A stretch of 64,000 nt of DNA from Phycisphaerales bacterium (GTDB lineage Bacteria > Planctomycetota > Phycisphaerae > Phycisphaerales > UBA1924), in contig JAJDDC010000070.1 of assembly GCA_029260515.1 (NCBI GenBank), forward strand, positions 186,001 through 250,000, given 5' to 3'. The translations under genes and the position numbers were made by a program. Positions 35,624 through 44,240 of the stretch are shown here, in pieces. How positions within the stretch are numbered: position 1 is the first letter of the stretch; every line of letters begins with the position of its first letter. Below the pieces are notes generated by a model. That model did not search any database, was not told the origin of the DNA, and saw nothing but the letters and a program-made list of their open reading frames with translations.

Positions 35624-36643
35624 ATGCCCGAGTACGCCGACTTCGACTGGTCCGACGCCCGCGTCATCGTCACAGGCGGGGCCGGCTTCCTGGGCCGGCA
35701 CGTGCTCGAGGGTCTCGAGGCCAGGGGCGTCTCACGCGACCGCGTCCTCGTCCCCCTCATCGACGACTTCGACCTGACACAGAAGGACGACGTCGATCGC
35801 CTGTACACCACCGCGTTCGACGGCGGCTGGAACATGGTCATCCACCTGGCCGCCGAGGTCGGGGGCATCGGCGCCAACCTCGAGAACCCGGGACGCTATT
35901 TCTACGCCAACATGGCCATGGCGATGCACCTCATCGAGCAGGCACGCGTCCACGGCATGCACGACCGCGGCGGGCGCTTCGTCCAGATCGGGACCATCTG
36001 CGCTTACCCCAAGTTCACGCCCGTCCCGTTCCAAGAAGACAACCTCTGGGAGGGCTACCCCGAGGAAACCAACGCGCCCTACGGCGTCGCCAAGAAGGCC
36101 GCCTGGCAGATGCTCGACGCGTACAAAATGCAGTACGCCATGCAGGGCGTGTACGTCCTGCCGGTGAACCTGTACGGCCCGTGGGACAACTTCAACCTCC
36201 ACTCCTCGCACGTCATCCCCGCGCTCATCCGCAAGTGCATCGAGGCGACGGACCGGGGCGACGAGACACTGCCGGTCTGGGGCACGGGCTCGGCCAGCCG
36301 CGAGTTCCTCTTCGTCGAGGACGCCGCCGACGGCCTGCTGACCGCCGCCCAGCGAATGGACACCCCCACACCCATCAACCTGGGCACGAACATGGAGATC
36401 ACTATCCGTGAACTCGTGCACCTGATCGCCCGCCTGACCGGCTTCTGCGAGGACGACGCCGAGTTGGAACGCAAGATCCGATGGGACGCGACCAAGCCCG
36501 ACGGCCAGCCGCGGCGGTGCCTGGACGTCTCGCGGGCGCGCGAGCTCATCGGCTGGGAGGCGAAGGTCGGCTTCGAGGAGGGCCTCAAGCGAACGATCGC
36601 GTGGTTCCGCGAGCACCGGGGCGACCCCGCCGCGAGGATGTAG
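35624..36643 (+). CDS. GDP-L-fucose synthase-like NAD-dependent epimerase/reductase
   Basis: 339 residues from the ATG at 35624, with GGAG eight bases before. VIVTGGAGFLGRHVLEGL is the NADP site. HLAAEVGGIGANLENPGRYF, IGTICAYPKFTPVPFQE, NAPYGVAKKAAWQMLDAY (catalytic YxxxK) and NLYGPWDNF match the GDP-fucose synthase (Fcl/WcaG) scheme, though GDP-fucose synthase normally has CIYP. It is somewhat longer at the C-terminus than E. coli Fcl. Together with gmd at 9 kb it would convert GDP-4-keto-6-deoxymannose to GDP-L-fucose by epimerisation and reduction. A related 3,5-epimerase/reductase product cannot be excluded. Confidence 0.82.
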   Translation: MPEYADFDWSDARVIVTGGAGFLGRHVLEGLEARGVSRDRVLVPLIDDFDLTQKDDVDRLYTTAFDGGWNMVIHLAAEVGGIGANLENPGRYFYANMAMAMHLIEQARVHGMHDRGGRFVQIGTICAYPKFTPVPFQEDNLWEGYPEETNAPYGVAKKAAWQMLDAYKMQYAMQGVYVLPVNLYGPWDNFNLHSSHVIPALIRKCIEATDRGDETLPVWGTGSASREFLFVEDAADGLLTAAQRMDTPTPINLGTNMEITIRELVHLIARLTGFCEDDAELERKIRWDATKPDGQPRRCLDVSRARELIGWEAKVGFEEGLKRTIAWFREHRGDPAARM

Positions 36644-36696
36644 ACGAACGCCCGGCCTTGTTCTGGCGGCGCGGGCGCCCGCATCCTCGCGCGCAG

Positions 36697-36717
36697 CACG
36701 TGGGTAGGACCCACGTG
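36697..36717 (+). promoter_or_regulatory. perfect palindrome overlapping the start of the AraC-type gene
   Basis: CACGTGGGT (36697-36705) and ACCCACGTG (36709-36717) are perfect inverted arms around the 3-base spacer AGG. The GTG start codon of the next gene is the last three bases of the right arm, and the AGGA that could act as its ribosome-binding site lies in the loop. It could be an operator for self-regulation or an RNA hairpin that hides the start codon. Both readings are inference. Confidence 0.6.
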
Positions 36718-37611
36718 GATGTCACGGCCGAATATTTTTTCACCGGGTCCTGTGCCGCGGGCATCCTCCGCCTCCCGCCCGAACGGGAGCGCTGGCGCGG
36801 AACCCATCGGACCGGCGTGGGCGGCGCGATCGTTGGCGTCCCGCGACGCCCGATGCTCTTCTCGTGGCTCGGCGCCGAGCGGGACGTCGTCGGCACCTCC
36901 GCCGTCGCCCTCTTCTCGAACCGGGACCAGGAATACCGCAAGTCTCCCCTGACCGAGGAAGGCGAGACGACCGACTGGGTCTGGCTCCGTCCGGAGTGGA
37001 CCGCCGAGATCGTCGGCGAGCACGACCCGCGGGCCGCGCTCGACGAGGACAGCCCGTTCGCGCGGATGGACGGCCCGGCGCCCACGAGCGCGCTCGTCGC
37101 GCTGCGCAGGCTGACACGCGTCGTCGAGGCATCGCACCAGCCCGACCCGATCTGCCTCGACGAGGCTGGGATCAGCACCATGCGCGCGCTGGTCGGCGCG
37201 ATGTACGACCGCCCGAGCGGGTGGCGATGGGCCAGCCGAGAAACGACACGGCGCGCGCACGTCAACGCGGTCAACGACGCGGCCGAGCTGATCGCCCAGC
37301 GCTTCCATACAAGGCTCGGCCTGGACGAGGTCGCGCGTGAGGTATCCGTCGCGCCGTTGCACTTCTGCCGCATCTTCCGCAAGCACACCGGCGCGACGGT
37401 CCACACCTATCTCTGCCGGGTCCGCCTCGCGGAGGCGCTCGAACGACTGGTGGAGGCCGACGCGACGCACGCGCAGGTCGCCAAGGAATGCGGCTTCGCG
37501 AGCGCCTCGCACATGTCCGATACCTTCGCCCGCCACGCGGGCGCCCGACCGAGCGAAGCCAGACGCCTCGTCCGCGAGGGCCTGCCGGGCAGGCTCCGTC
37601 GCCTCGGCTGA
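36715..37611 (+). CDS. AraC-family transcriptional regulator
   Basis: 298 residues from GTG 36715. The C-terminal 100 residues carry two helix-turn-helix units: LGLDEVAREVSVAPLHFCRI, continuing FRKHTGATVHTYLCRVRL, and HAQVAKECGFASASHMSDTF, the AraC/XylS signature. The N-terminal part (VGGAIVGVPRRPMLFSW, ALFSNRDQEYRKSPL) resembles the cupin-like effector domain of AraC proteins with the FN.GE.YR pattern. It would sense a small molecule and control nearby genes, with the palindrome at its own start as a candidate site. The three secreted dockerin proteins downstream on the same strand are possible targets. Confidence 0.88.
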   Translation: MDVTAEYFFTGSCAAGILRLPPERERWRGTHRTGVGGAIVGVPRRPMLFSWLGAERDVVGTSAVALFSNRDQEYRKSPLTEEGETTDWVWLRPEWTAEIVGEHDPRAALDEDSPFARMDGPAPTSALVALRRLTRVVEASHQPDPICLDEAGISTMRALVGAMYDRPSGWRWASRETTRRAHVNAVNDAAELIAQRFHTRLGLDEVAREVSVAPLHFCRIFRKHTGATVHTYLCRVRLAEALERLVEADATHAQVAKECGFASASHMSDTFARHAGARPSEARRLVREGLPGRLRRLG

Positions 37612-37684
37612 TGCGCAGGATCGCGGTCGCCCCGGTCCGGCGCTGCGGCGTAGAGAGCACGGAACACCACAGAGGAGTATCACG

Positions 37685-39103
37685 ATGCGATCAATCGCCC
37701 TGTGCGCTGCGCTGCTCGCCTCCCCCGCGATCGCCGGCGACGACTCGCTGCTCGCCCAGGTCCCGCCCGGTCGCGTCCAGAGTCTTTCCAGACCAGACGC
37801 GAGCGAGCGGGACCTGTTCGGCGTGTGTGTTGACCTCGACGCGGGTCGATTGGTCGTCGGCGCTCGAGGGGCGGACGAGCTCGCGGGCGCCGTCTACGTC
37901 TACACGCGCATCGACGGTGTGTGGACGCTCGAGCAGAGGCTCCGCGCCTCGGACGGGGCGCCCGGCGCCGGGTTCGGGGTCGGGGTCAGCGTGTGCGGCG
38001 ACTGGCTCATCGTCGGCGCCGCCTTCGCCAACGCCGCCGGCTTCGAGTCGGGCAAGGCCTACGCCTTCGAGCACACCGGGTCCGGCTGGGTCGAACGCCA
38101 GATCCTCACCTCGCTCGACCTCGCGCCCGGCGACTGGTTCGGCGTCTCGTGTGATCTCGATGGCGACACCGCCGTCATCGGCGCGCGACACGACGCCGAC
38201 GGCCTGGCCAAGAGCGGCTCCGCGTTCGTCTTCGAGCGCGGCCAGGACAACGTCTGGGTCCAGACCGCGAAGCTCCGACCAACCCCCCACAAGGCTTTCG
38301 CCAACTTCGCGCACGCCGTCGCCATCAACTCGGGACGCGTGCTCGCGGGCTCGATCTTCGGCAACGGCGCGGCCTTCGAGGACGGCTGTGCTTACATCTT
38401 CGAGCGCGACGGTGACGAGTGGACACAGACCGCACGCCTCTTCCGCCCCGACGGGGTGTTCGAGGACTACCTGGGCATCGACGTCGCGCTCTCGGGAGAC
38501 ACGGCCGTCGTCGGCGGACGCCGCGACGACGACCTCGGACCCGACACCGGGTCCGCGACCGTCTTCGAGAAGGGCGAGGAGGGCTGGACGATCGGCGCGA
38601 CGCTGCTGCCCATCAGCCGCGCCCCGGGCGAACAGTTCGGCAACAAAGTCGCCCTCGACGGCGAGGTCGCGCTCATCGGGTCGTGGGGGGCGGACCCCGC
38701 GGGCGTCACGGGCGGCGCGTGCGACCTCTTCCGGCGGCGCGCCGACGGCTCGTGGATGCCCGTCGCGCGCTTCACTCCCGCGACGCCCACGGAGTACGGC
38801 AGCTTCGGTCACGATGTGGATGTCCGCGCCGACCAGCTGCTCCTTGGCGCGTACGAGGACGACACGTTCGCGGACAAGGCCGGGTACGCCTGGGTCGCGG
38901 ATATGTCGGGGCTGATCGGCGAGCCATGCGGCGCCGGCGACATGGCCCTGCCACTGGGCACGCTCGACTTCGAGGACGTCCTCGCGTTCGTCGTCGCCTT
39001 CGCCCGGGGCGACCCGCCCGCCGACCTCGACGACCCCCCGGGCGTGTTCGACATCTCGGACGTCCTCGCGTTCCTCGACGCGTTCGGCGCCGGGTGCCCC
39101 TGA
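37685..39103 (+). CDS. secreted FG-GAP-like propeller protein with GC-type dockerin tag
   Basis: 472 residues from the ATG at 37685 (GAGGAG seven bases before). A signal peptide ends at AIAGDD. Six to seven repeats follow, each with a core like FG..VDLDAGRLVVGARG, then YVY.R..G.W, as in FG-GAP/integrin-type beta-propellers. The tail carries two half-dockerin units (LDFEDVLAFVVAF, FDISDVLAFLDAF) and ends GAGCP. It is the first of three such genes in a row (80 and 183 bp gaps). Expected to be exported and held on the cell surface; a role in adhesion or matrix binding is inference. Confidence 0.85.
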   Translation: MRSIALCAALLASPAIAGDDSLLAQVPPGRVQSLSRPDASERDLFGVCVDLDAGRLVVGARGADELAGAVYVYTRIDGVWTLEQRLRASDGAPGAGFGVGVSVCGDWLIVGAAFANAAGFESGKAYAFEHTGSGWVERQILTSLDLAPGDWFGVSCDLDGDTAVIGARHDADGLAKSGSAFVFERGQDNVWVQTAKLRPTPHKAFANFAHAVAINSGRVLAGSIFGNGAAFEDGCAYIFERDGDEWTQTARLFRPDGVFEDYLGIDVALSGDTAVVGGRRDDDLGPDTGSATVFEKGEEGWTIGATLLPISRAPGEQFGNKVALDGEVALIGSWGADPAGVTGGACDLFRRRADGSWMPVARFTPATPTEYGSFGHDVDVRADQLLLGAYEDDTFADKAGYAWVADMSGLIGEPCGAGDMALPLGTLDFEDVLAFVVAFARGDPPADLDDPPGVFDISDVLAFLDAFGAGCP

Positions 39104-39183
39104 TGGCCAAACGCGCAGGATCACGGCGCCACCCGCGTCCCGCCCGCCGGAACAACCCGCGGAGAACGAACAGGAGACCCCCC

Positions 39184-40740
39184 ATGCGTCATCCGATCCT
39201 CGTCGCGAGCACGCTTGTGCTGCCCCCCATCGCCCAGGCCCAGGATTTCGCCGAGCCGGTCGTGCGCGTGCTGTACACCTCCGCCGGGATCAACGCCGGC
39301 GAGCAGTACGGCTACGTCTCCGAGACCATCGCCGACCTGACGGGCGACGGCGTGCCCGAGATCCTCAACTCCGCGCCCTTCCGCCGGATCAATGGTCAGG
39401 CCAAGGTCGGCGTCGCGTTCGTCCACGACGGCCGCACGGGCGCCGTCCTCGCGACGCACACCGGCCAGACGACCTACGGGTTCTTCGGCTGGCGCCTGGG
39501 CGCGCTGGGCGACATCGATGCCGACGGCGTGCCCGACTACGCCGTCGGGGCCGCGGGCGATATCTTCCAGCCCAACCTCCCCATCCCTGGCGAGGCGTTC
39601 ATCTACTCGGGCGCGGACCACTCGCTCATCCGCAGGCTCGACGCCGCGGACTATGCCGTCACCGACACCGACCTCGTCGGCGACCGTTTCGGGCAGGACA
39701 TCTCCGCCATCGGCGACATCGACGCCGACGGGCACGACGACTTCATCGTCACCGCCGACCTCTGGGACGAAGCCCTCCCGAACGCCGGCATGGCCTGGGT
39801 CCTCTCGGGCGCCGACTTCTCCGTCATCCGCACCCACGCCGGCGCCGAGACCGGCGATCGCTTCGGCGCCTCCACCAACCCCGTCGGGGACATCAACGCC
39901 GACGGCGTCCCCGAGTACCTCGTCAGCGCCCGCGACGCGGGAGACAACAACCAGGGCATCGCCCACGTCTACGACGGCGCGACCGGCGCGCACCTGTTCG
40001 CGCTCCAAGGCGACTCACCCACGATGACCTCCTTCGGCCAGTACTTCGCCTCCTCCCCGGGCGACTGCACGGGCGATGGCGTCCCGGATATCTTCGTCAG
40101 CGATTTCCTCGACACGCGCCACGGCGCCTGGACGGGCGCTGCCTACCTCTTCGACACCGCCCAGGGCCTCGCCCGGGGCGACGAGGTCCTCCTCCCGTAC
40201 TGGTCCGTCGTCGGCGATGAGACCCGCCAGTCCGTCGGCTTCGGCGGCGGCGTGGGCGACGTGGACGCCGACGGGTGCGCCGACATCGCCACCTGCTTCC
40301 TGAGCAACACACAGACGCCCGAGACGCGCTGGGCCGGGATCGTCCGCGTCTACTCGGGCCGGACAGGCAAGGTCCTCCGACGCGTCACCTCGCTCCAGGG
40401 CGACGGGCCCGGGTTCAACAACTGGGGCGAACAGTTCGGGTACTCCATCTCCCCCGCGGGCGACGCCGACGCCGACGGGACGCCGGACATGTTCGTCACC
40501 GCAGGCTTCGGGAAGAACGACGCAGGGACCGTTGTCGGACGCGTCTACGCGATCGCGGGCGAGCCGCCCTGCGACGCGGACTTCGACGGCGATCTCCGCG
40601 CCGACATCACCGACGTCATCGAGTACCTGGCGTTGTTCGTCGCGTGCGCCCCCGCCGCGGACCTCGTCCCGCCACAAGGCTCGCTCGACTTCTCCGACAT
40701 CATCGCCTTCCTCGGAGCGTTCGGCGCCGGCTGCCCGTGA
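39184..40740 (+). CDS. secreted FG-GAP/integrin-alpha-like propeller protein with GC-type dockerin tag
   Basis: 518 residues from the ATG at 39184 (AGGAG seven bases before), with a signal peptide ending AQAQDF. The body consists of Ca-binding FG-GAP blades with D.D.DG.PD loops: LTGDGVPEILN, GDIDADGVPDYAVGA, GDIDADGHDDFIVTA, GDINADGVPEYLVSA, GDVDADGCADIATC and GDADADGTPDMFVTA. Two half-dockerin segments (ITDVIEYLALF, LDFSDIIAFLGAF) close the protein, which ends GAGCP. It is homologous in layout to its neighbours on both sides but its blades are closer to integrin alpha. Surface exposure is expected. Confidence 0.88.
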   Translation: MRHPILVASTLVLPPIAQAQDFAEPVVRVLYTSAGINAGEQYGYVSETIADLTGDGVPEILNSAPFRRINGQAKVGVAFVHDGRTGAVLATHTGQTTYGFFGWRLGALGDIDADGVPDYAVGAAGDIFQPNLPIPGEAFIYSGADHSLIRRLDAADYAVTDTDLVGDRFGQDISAIGDIDADGHDDFIVTADLWDEALPNAGMAWVLSGADFSVIRTHAGAETGDRFGASTNPVGDINADGVPEYLVSARDAGDNNQGIAHVYDGATGAHLFALQGDSPTMTSFGQYFASSPGDCTGDGVPDIFVSDFLDTRHGAWTGAAYLFDTAQGLARGDEVLLPYWSVVGDETRQSVGFGGGVGDVDADGCADIATCFLSNTQTPETRWAGIVRVYSGRTGKVLRRVTSLQGDGPGFNNWGEQFGYSISPAGDADADGTPDMFVTAGFGKNDAGTVVGRVYAIAGEPPCDADFDGDLRADITDVIEYLALFVACAPAADLVPPQGSLDFSDIIAFLGAFGAGCP

Positions 40741-40767
40741 GCCGCACCCCGCCTGTATGAATTCTGT

Positions 40768-40795
40768 TTGCCTCTCCCGTGCTGGGTGGTAATCT
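40768..40795 (+). promoter_or_regulatory. candidate promoter for the CRTAC1-like gene
   Basis: TTGCCT (40768-40773) and TAATCT (40790-40795) with a 16-base spacer lie in the 183-bp gap before the gene at 40924. Transcription would begin near 40802, in a G/C-run segment (GGGGG cagat CCCCC) that can form a short hairpin. Match to consensus is moderate. Confidence 0.45.
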
Positions 40796-40923
40796 GGGGG
40801 CAGATCCCCCGCGCGGGTCTCTGTGGTCTCTCGCGCGGGTTCCGGATCGAGCATCAGGCCGGCCCGCGTGTGTACCGCCAGATCCGGGCGGCGCGTGCGT
40901 GCCCGCTCGTGGGGTCTGTGGGG

Positions 40924-42672
40924 ATGCGGGTCTGTCTCGTGTTGTTCTCGGGCGTTTGTCTGATCGCCGCGCACGCGGCGCCGGCGCCCGCACAGCCGCT
41001 CGCATTCGCCGACGCGACCAGTTCCAGCGGCGTGTCGTGCACCTTCCAGGGACCGGGCGGCCTGCCCTCGACGTTCATGGCCGGCGGCGCCGCCGCGGGT
41101 GACTTCAACCGCGACGGATACCAGGACCTCTTCGTCCTCTCTGGCGGCGACGGGCCGGATCACCTGTACATCAACAATGCCGACGGCACGTTCACCAACC
41201 GGTCCGCCGCCTGGGGCGTCAGCATCGCGCACGTCGGGGGCGGCATCGCCGTCGGTGACGTGGACGACAACGGCTACCCCGACGTCTTTATCGCCAGCTT
41301 CGGGCCCCACAGCGCCCAGACGACCGGCGCCCACCTGCTCTACCTCAACAACGGGCCCGATCAGAACGGCGACTTCTCGTTCACCCAGGCCGCCGCCATC
41401 GCCGGCGTCTCGACCACCAGCACAACCATCCCCGACGCCTTCGGCGCCTGCCTGGGCGACTACGACCTCGACGGCGACCTCGACCTCGCCGTCTCGGGCT
41501 GGATGACCAACTCCCAGGCCAACCGCCTCTTCCGCAACGACGGCAACGGGCCCGACGGCGTTCCACGATTCACCGACGTCACCTCCGCCGCCATCCTCAC
41601 CTCCCTCGCGCCGGTCCACGGCTTCAGCCCCCGCCTCGTCGATGCAGACGGCGACCTCTACCCCGAGCTGCTCTGGGCCGCCGACTTCCGCACCAGCCGG
41701 TACCTCGTCAACAACCGTGACGGCACGTTCACGGACCAGACCGCGTCCTCGGGCACGGGCCTCGATCTCAACGGCATGGGCTCGGGCGTCGGCGACGTCA
41801 ACAACGATGGCCTGCTCGACTGGTACGTCACCTCCGTCCAGGCCGCCGGCCAGGGCAACATGCTCTACGTGGGCCAGGGCGGGCACGTCTTCACCGAGTC
41901 CTCGCACGCCGCCGACGTCTGGCGGGGCGACTGGGGCTGGGGCGCCGTCCTTGTCGATCTCGACCTCGACACGGACACCGACATCGTTGAGACCAACGGC
42001 TGGTCGGGCTACGTCGGCACGAGCAAGGTCTTCCTCAACGACCTCGCCCAGACGGGCACGCAGACGTTCACCGAGTCCGCCGCCAGCGTCGGCATCGTCC
42101 ACGAGACCCAGGGGCGGGGCGTCGTCACGCTCGACATCGACAACGACGGCGACCAGGACGTCGTGCTCACCTCCAACCGCTCGCCCGCCGTCGTCTACCG
42201 CAACGATGCGATCTCCACGCCCGAGGGAGCCGGCCCGGCCTGGCTCCGCGTGCTGCTCGACACGTCCGCCGACCCGCGGTCCGCGCCCGACGGCTTCGGC
42301 GCCCGCGTCGAGCTCACCGCCGACGCCCTCACCCAGACGCGCTGGATCTCCCCGGGCTCCAACTACCTCTCCCAGTCCGAGCCCACCGCCCACTTCGGCC
42401 TCGCGGGCGCGACCACCATCGACACCCTCCGCGTCGTCTGGAACACGGGCCTGACGACCACCCTCCACGACGTCCCGGTCAACCAGACGATCACCGTCCA
42501 CGCCTGCCCCGCCGATTTCACGGGCGACGGCGTGCTCGACTTCGACGACGTGCTGGGCTTCATGGTGGACTTCGCCGCCGGCGACCGTCGGGCCGACCTG
42601 TCGCCCGACGGGCTCTACGACTTCTCCGACGTCTTCGCCCTGCTCGTCGCCTTCGGCGCCGGCTGCCCCTGA
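40924..42672 (+). CDS. CRTAC1/UnbV-type VCBS repeat protein with GC-type dockerin tag
   Basis: 582 residues from the ATG at 40924, with a signal peptide ending APAPAQ. FADATSSSGVSCTF at the mature start, then GDFNRDGYQDLFVLSGG, GDVDDNGYPDVFIASFG, GDYDLDGDLDLAVSGW, GDVNNDGLLDWYVTSV and DIDNDGDQDVVLTSN, are VCBS/FG-GAP blades. Near residue 455 an ASPIC/UnbV domain appears: GFGARVELTADALTQTRWIS, then HFGLAGATTIDTLRVVW, as in CRTAC1 proteins. Two half-dockerin units and GAGCP end it. It is the third in the tandem of surface propeller proteins; the ligand is unknown. Confidence 0.9.
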   Translation: MRVCLVLFSGVCLIAAHAAPAPAQPLAFADATSSSGVSCTFQGPGGLPSTFMAGGAAAGDFNRDGYQDLFVLSGGDGPDHLYINNADGTFTNRSAAWGVSIAHVGGGIAVGDVDDNGYPDVFIASFGPHSAQTTGAHLLYLNNGPDQNGDFSFTQAAAIAGVSTTSTTIPDAFGACLGDYDLDGDLDLAVSGWMTNSQANRLFRNDGNGPDGVPRFTDVTSAAILTSLAPVHGFSPRLVDADGDLYPELLWAADFRTSRYLVNNRDGTFTDQTASSGTGLDLNGMGSGVGDVNNDGLLDWYVTSVQAAGQGNMLYVGQGGHVFTESSHAADVWRGDWGWGAVLVDLDLDTDTDIVETNGWSGYVGTSKVFLNDLAQTGTQTFTESAASVGIVHETQGRGVVTLDIDNDGDQDVVLTSNRSPAVVYRNDAISTPEGAGPAWLRVLLDTSADPRSAPDGFGARVELTADALTQTRWISPGSNYLSQSEPTAHFGLAGATTIDTLRVVWNTGLTTTLHDVPVNQTITVHACPADFTGDGVLDFDDVLGFMVDFAAGDRRADLSPDGLYDFSDVFALLVAFGAGCP

Positions 42673-42758
42673 CCCCCAAATCTCGACGCCCCCGGAACAA
42701 TGCCCGCAGCGTCTTGGCTTGACCCTGGACGCGGCCAGCCCGCGCCTGGAGGGCCCAG

Positions 42759-43739
42759 ATGTCACGACCAATCGCTGTACTCGCCGTCCTGCTCGCCACG
42801 TCGCCGGTACTCGCCCAGAGCGAAGACGAGTTCACACGTACCCGGCGTGCGGGCTCGGTGGACATTGCCGCCGAATACGACCTGAACAATCTCGAAATTC
42901 CGGAGGAGGAGATCCACACGCTCCTGCCCCGCGACGCGATCCCAGCGCTCACGGACCCCAAGCTCGAAGACGCCGCCGACGCCGACTGGCTCGCGCCCGG
43001 CGCGCGGGTGATCGCGATCGAGGTCGGCGGCGAGGCGGTCGCCGCCCCGCTGCAGATCCTGACCTACCACGAGATCGTGAACCTGAGCGTCGGCGGCGAA
43101 CCGGTCGCCGCGACGTACTGCCCGCTGTGCGACTCGGCCACGCTCTTCTCCCGCCGAACTCCCACTGGTGAGACCGGCGACGACGGCCAGCCCGAGACCG
43201 TCATCCTTGAGTTCGGTGTCTCGGGCGCGCTCTACAACTCGAACGTCCTCATGTACGACCGCACGCACAAGGGCCTCTGGAGCCAGCTCGCGATGCGGGC
43301 CGTCTCGGGGCCCATGGCCGGGACCGAACTCGAGCACCTGCCCGTACGCGTCGTCTCCTGGAAGGCGTTCAAGAGCGAGTTCCCGGACGCCAGGGTCGTC
43401 TCGCGCGAGACAGGGCACGAACGCCCCTACGAAGGCCCCGCGTACGCGGCGTACTTCGCGACCGACGACCTGCTCGTCCCCGTCCGCGGTATCGGCGACG
43501 CCCTCGCCAAGAAGAAGACGCTCGGCCTGGGCGTCATGGCGGGGGGCGAGTCCTGGTTCATCCCCGCCGAGGTCATCGCCGACGGGTACACGCTCGAAAC
43601 CCCCGCAGGCCCCGTCGTCGCCCGCGCCACCGAGGCCGGCGTCGAGGTCCTCTCCGCACCCGGAGGCGTCCACACCGCCCAGACGTACTACTACTCGTGG
43701 TCCGCCTTCAACAAGCACACCCGCGTGCTGACCGAGTGA
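42759..43739 (+). CDS. secreted DUF3179 protein
   Basis: 326 residues with a signal peptide ending VLAQSE. APLQILTYHEIVNLSVGGEP followed by VAATYCPLCDSATLF is the DUF3179 signature, with two Cys (CPLC) that may bind a metal or form a disulfide. Later parts (GVSGALYNSNVLMYDRTHKG, WSQLAMRAVSGPMAG, LPVRVVSWKAFKSEFPDARV) are also family-like. DUF3179 has no established function. It lies 86 bp after the CRTAC1-like gene on the same strand and 31 bp before a PEGA lipoprotein gene, so a common transcript is possible. Confidence 0.88.
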   Translation: MSRPIAVLAVLLATSPVLAQSEDEFTRTRRAGSVDIAAEYDLNNLEIPEEEIHTLLPRDAIPALTDPKLEDAADADWLAPGARVIAIEVGGEAVAAPLQILTYHEIVNLSVGGEPVAATYCPLCDSATLFSRRTPTGETGDDGQPETVILEFGVSGALYNSNVLMYDRTHKGLWSQLAMRAVSGPMAGTELEHLPVRVVSWKAFKSEFPDARVVSRETGHERPYEGPAYAAYFATDDLLVPVRGIGDALAKKKTLGLGVMAGGESWFIPAEVIADGYTLETPAGPVVARATEAGVEVLSAPGGVHTAQTYYYSWSAFNKHTRVLTE

Positions 43740-43770
43740 CGAAGTCCCGGCACGACGCTACGCTGACGCC

Positions 43771-44205
43771 ATGCGTCGTCGGCCCCCCATTACGCTCGTC
43801 CCCCCCGCCCTCGCCGCCGCCCTCTCGCTGACCGGGTGCATCGAGCGCACCATCCGCGTCACCACCGAGCCCCCGGGCGCCCGCGTCTGGGTCAACGACG
43901 TCGAGCTGGGGCGCTCGCCCGTCGAGACCGCGTTCACGTTCTACGGCGACTACGACATCCAGCTCCAGCTCGACGGGTACGAGCCCGTGCAGACGTGCCG
44001 CAAGGCCAGCGCGCCCGTGCACGAGTGGCCCGGGATCGACCTGGTCGCCCAGGCGATCCCCCACCGCTTTCAGAACGAGGTGCACTGGCACTTCGACCTC
44101 GAGCCCGAGGCCGAGAGCCTGATGGCGCCAGAGGCGTTCGATGCGCAGCTCATCGAGCGTGCCCGCGAGCTTGAGGCCGAGCTCGGCGCCGAGCCGACGG
44201 AGTAA
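43771..44205 (+). CDS. PEGA-domain lipoprotein
   Basis: 144 residues. LSLTGC near residue 25 is a lipobox, so the mature protein should begin with a lipidated Cys. IRVTTEPPGARVWVNDVELG, then RSPVETAFTFYGDYDIQLQL and DGYEPVQ, is a PEGA domain, a small beta module common in planctomycete surface proteins. The C-terminal 50 residues are helical and acidic. It probably sits on the inner face of the outer membrane. It lies 31 bp after the DUF3179 gene. Confidence 0.88.
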   Translation: MRRRPPITLVPPALAAALSLTGCIERTIRVTTEPPGARVWVNDVELGRSPVETAFTFYGDYDIQLQLDGYEPVQTCRKASAPVHEWPGIDLVAQAIPHRFQNEVHWHFDLEPEAESLMAPEAFDAQLIERARELEAELGAEPTE

Positions 44206-44240
44206 CGACACAACGGATTCGAGTCACGACCCGGCGGGCG

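Noticed and set aside
37655..37680. ACCACAGAGG-like sequence before the propeller gene, as a second copy of the palindromic repeat
   Set aside because: Only ten bases match and there is no inverted arm; the GAGGAG part is the ribosome-binding site of the gene at 37685.
40015..42771. A 918-codon open frame on the minus strand
   Set aside because: It is antisense to two genes with clear FG-GAP repeats and signal peptides; its composition (Gly/Val/Asp/Arg only) is that of a shadow.
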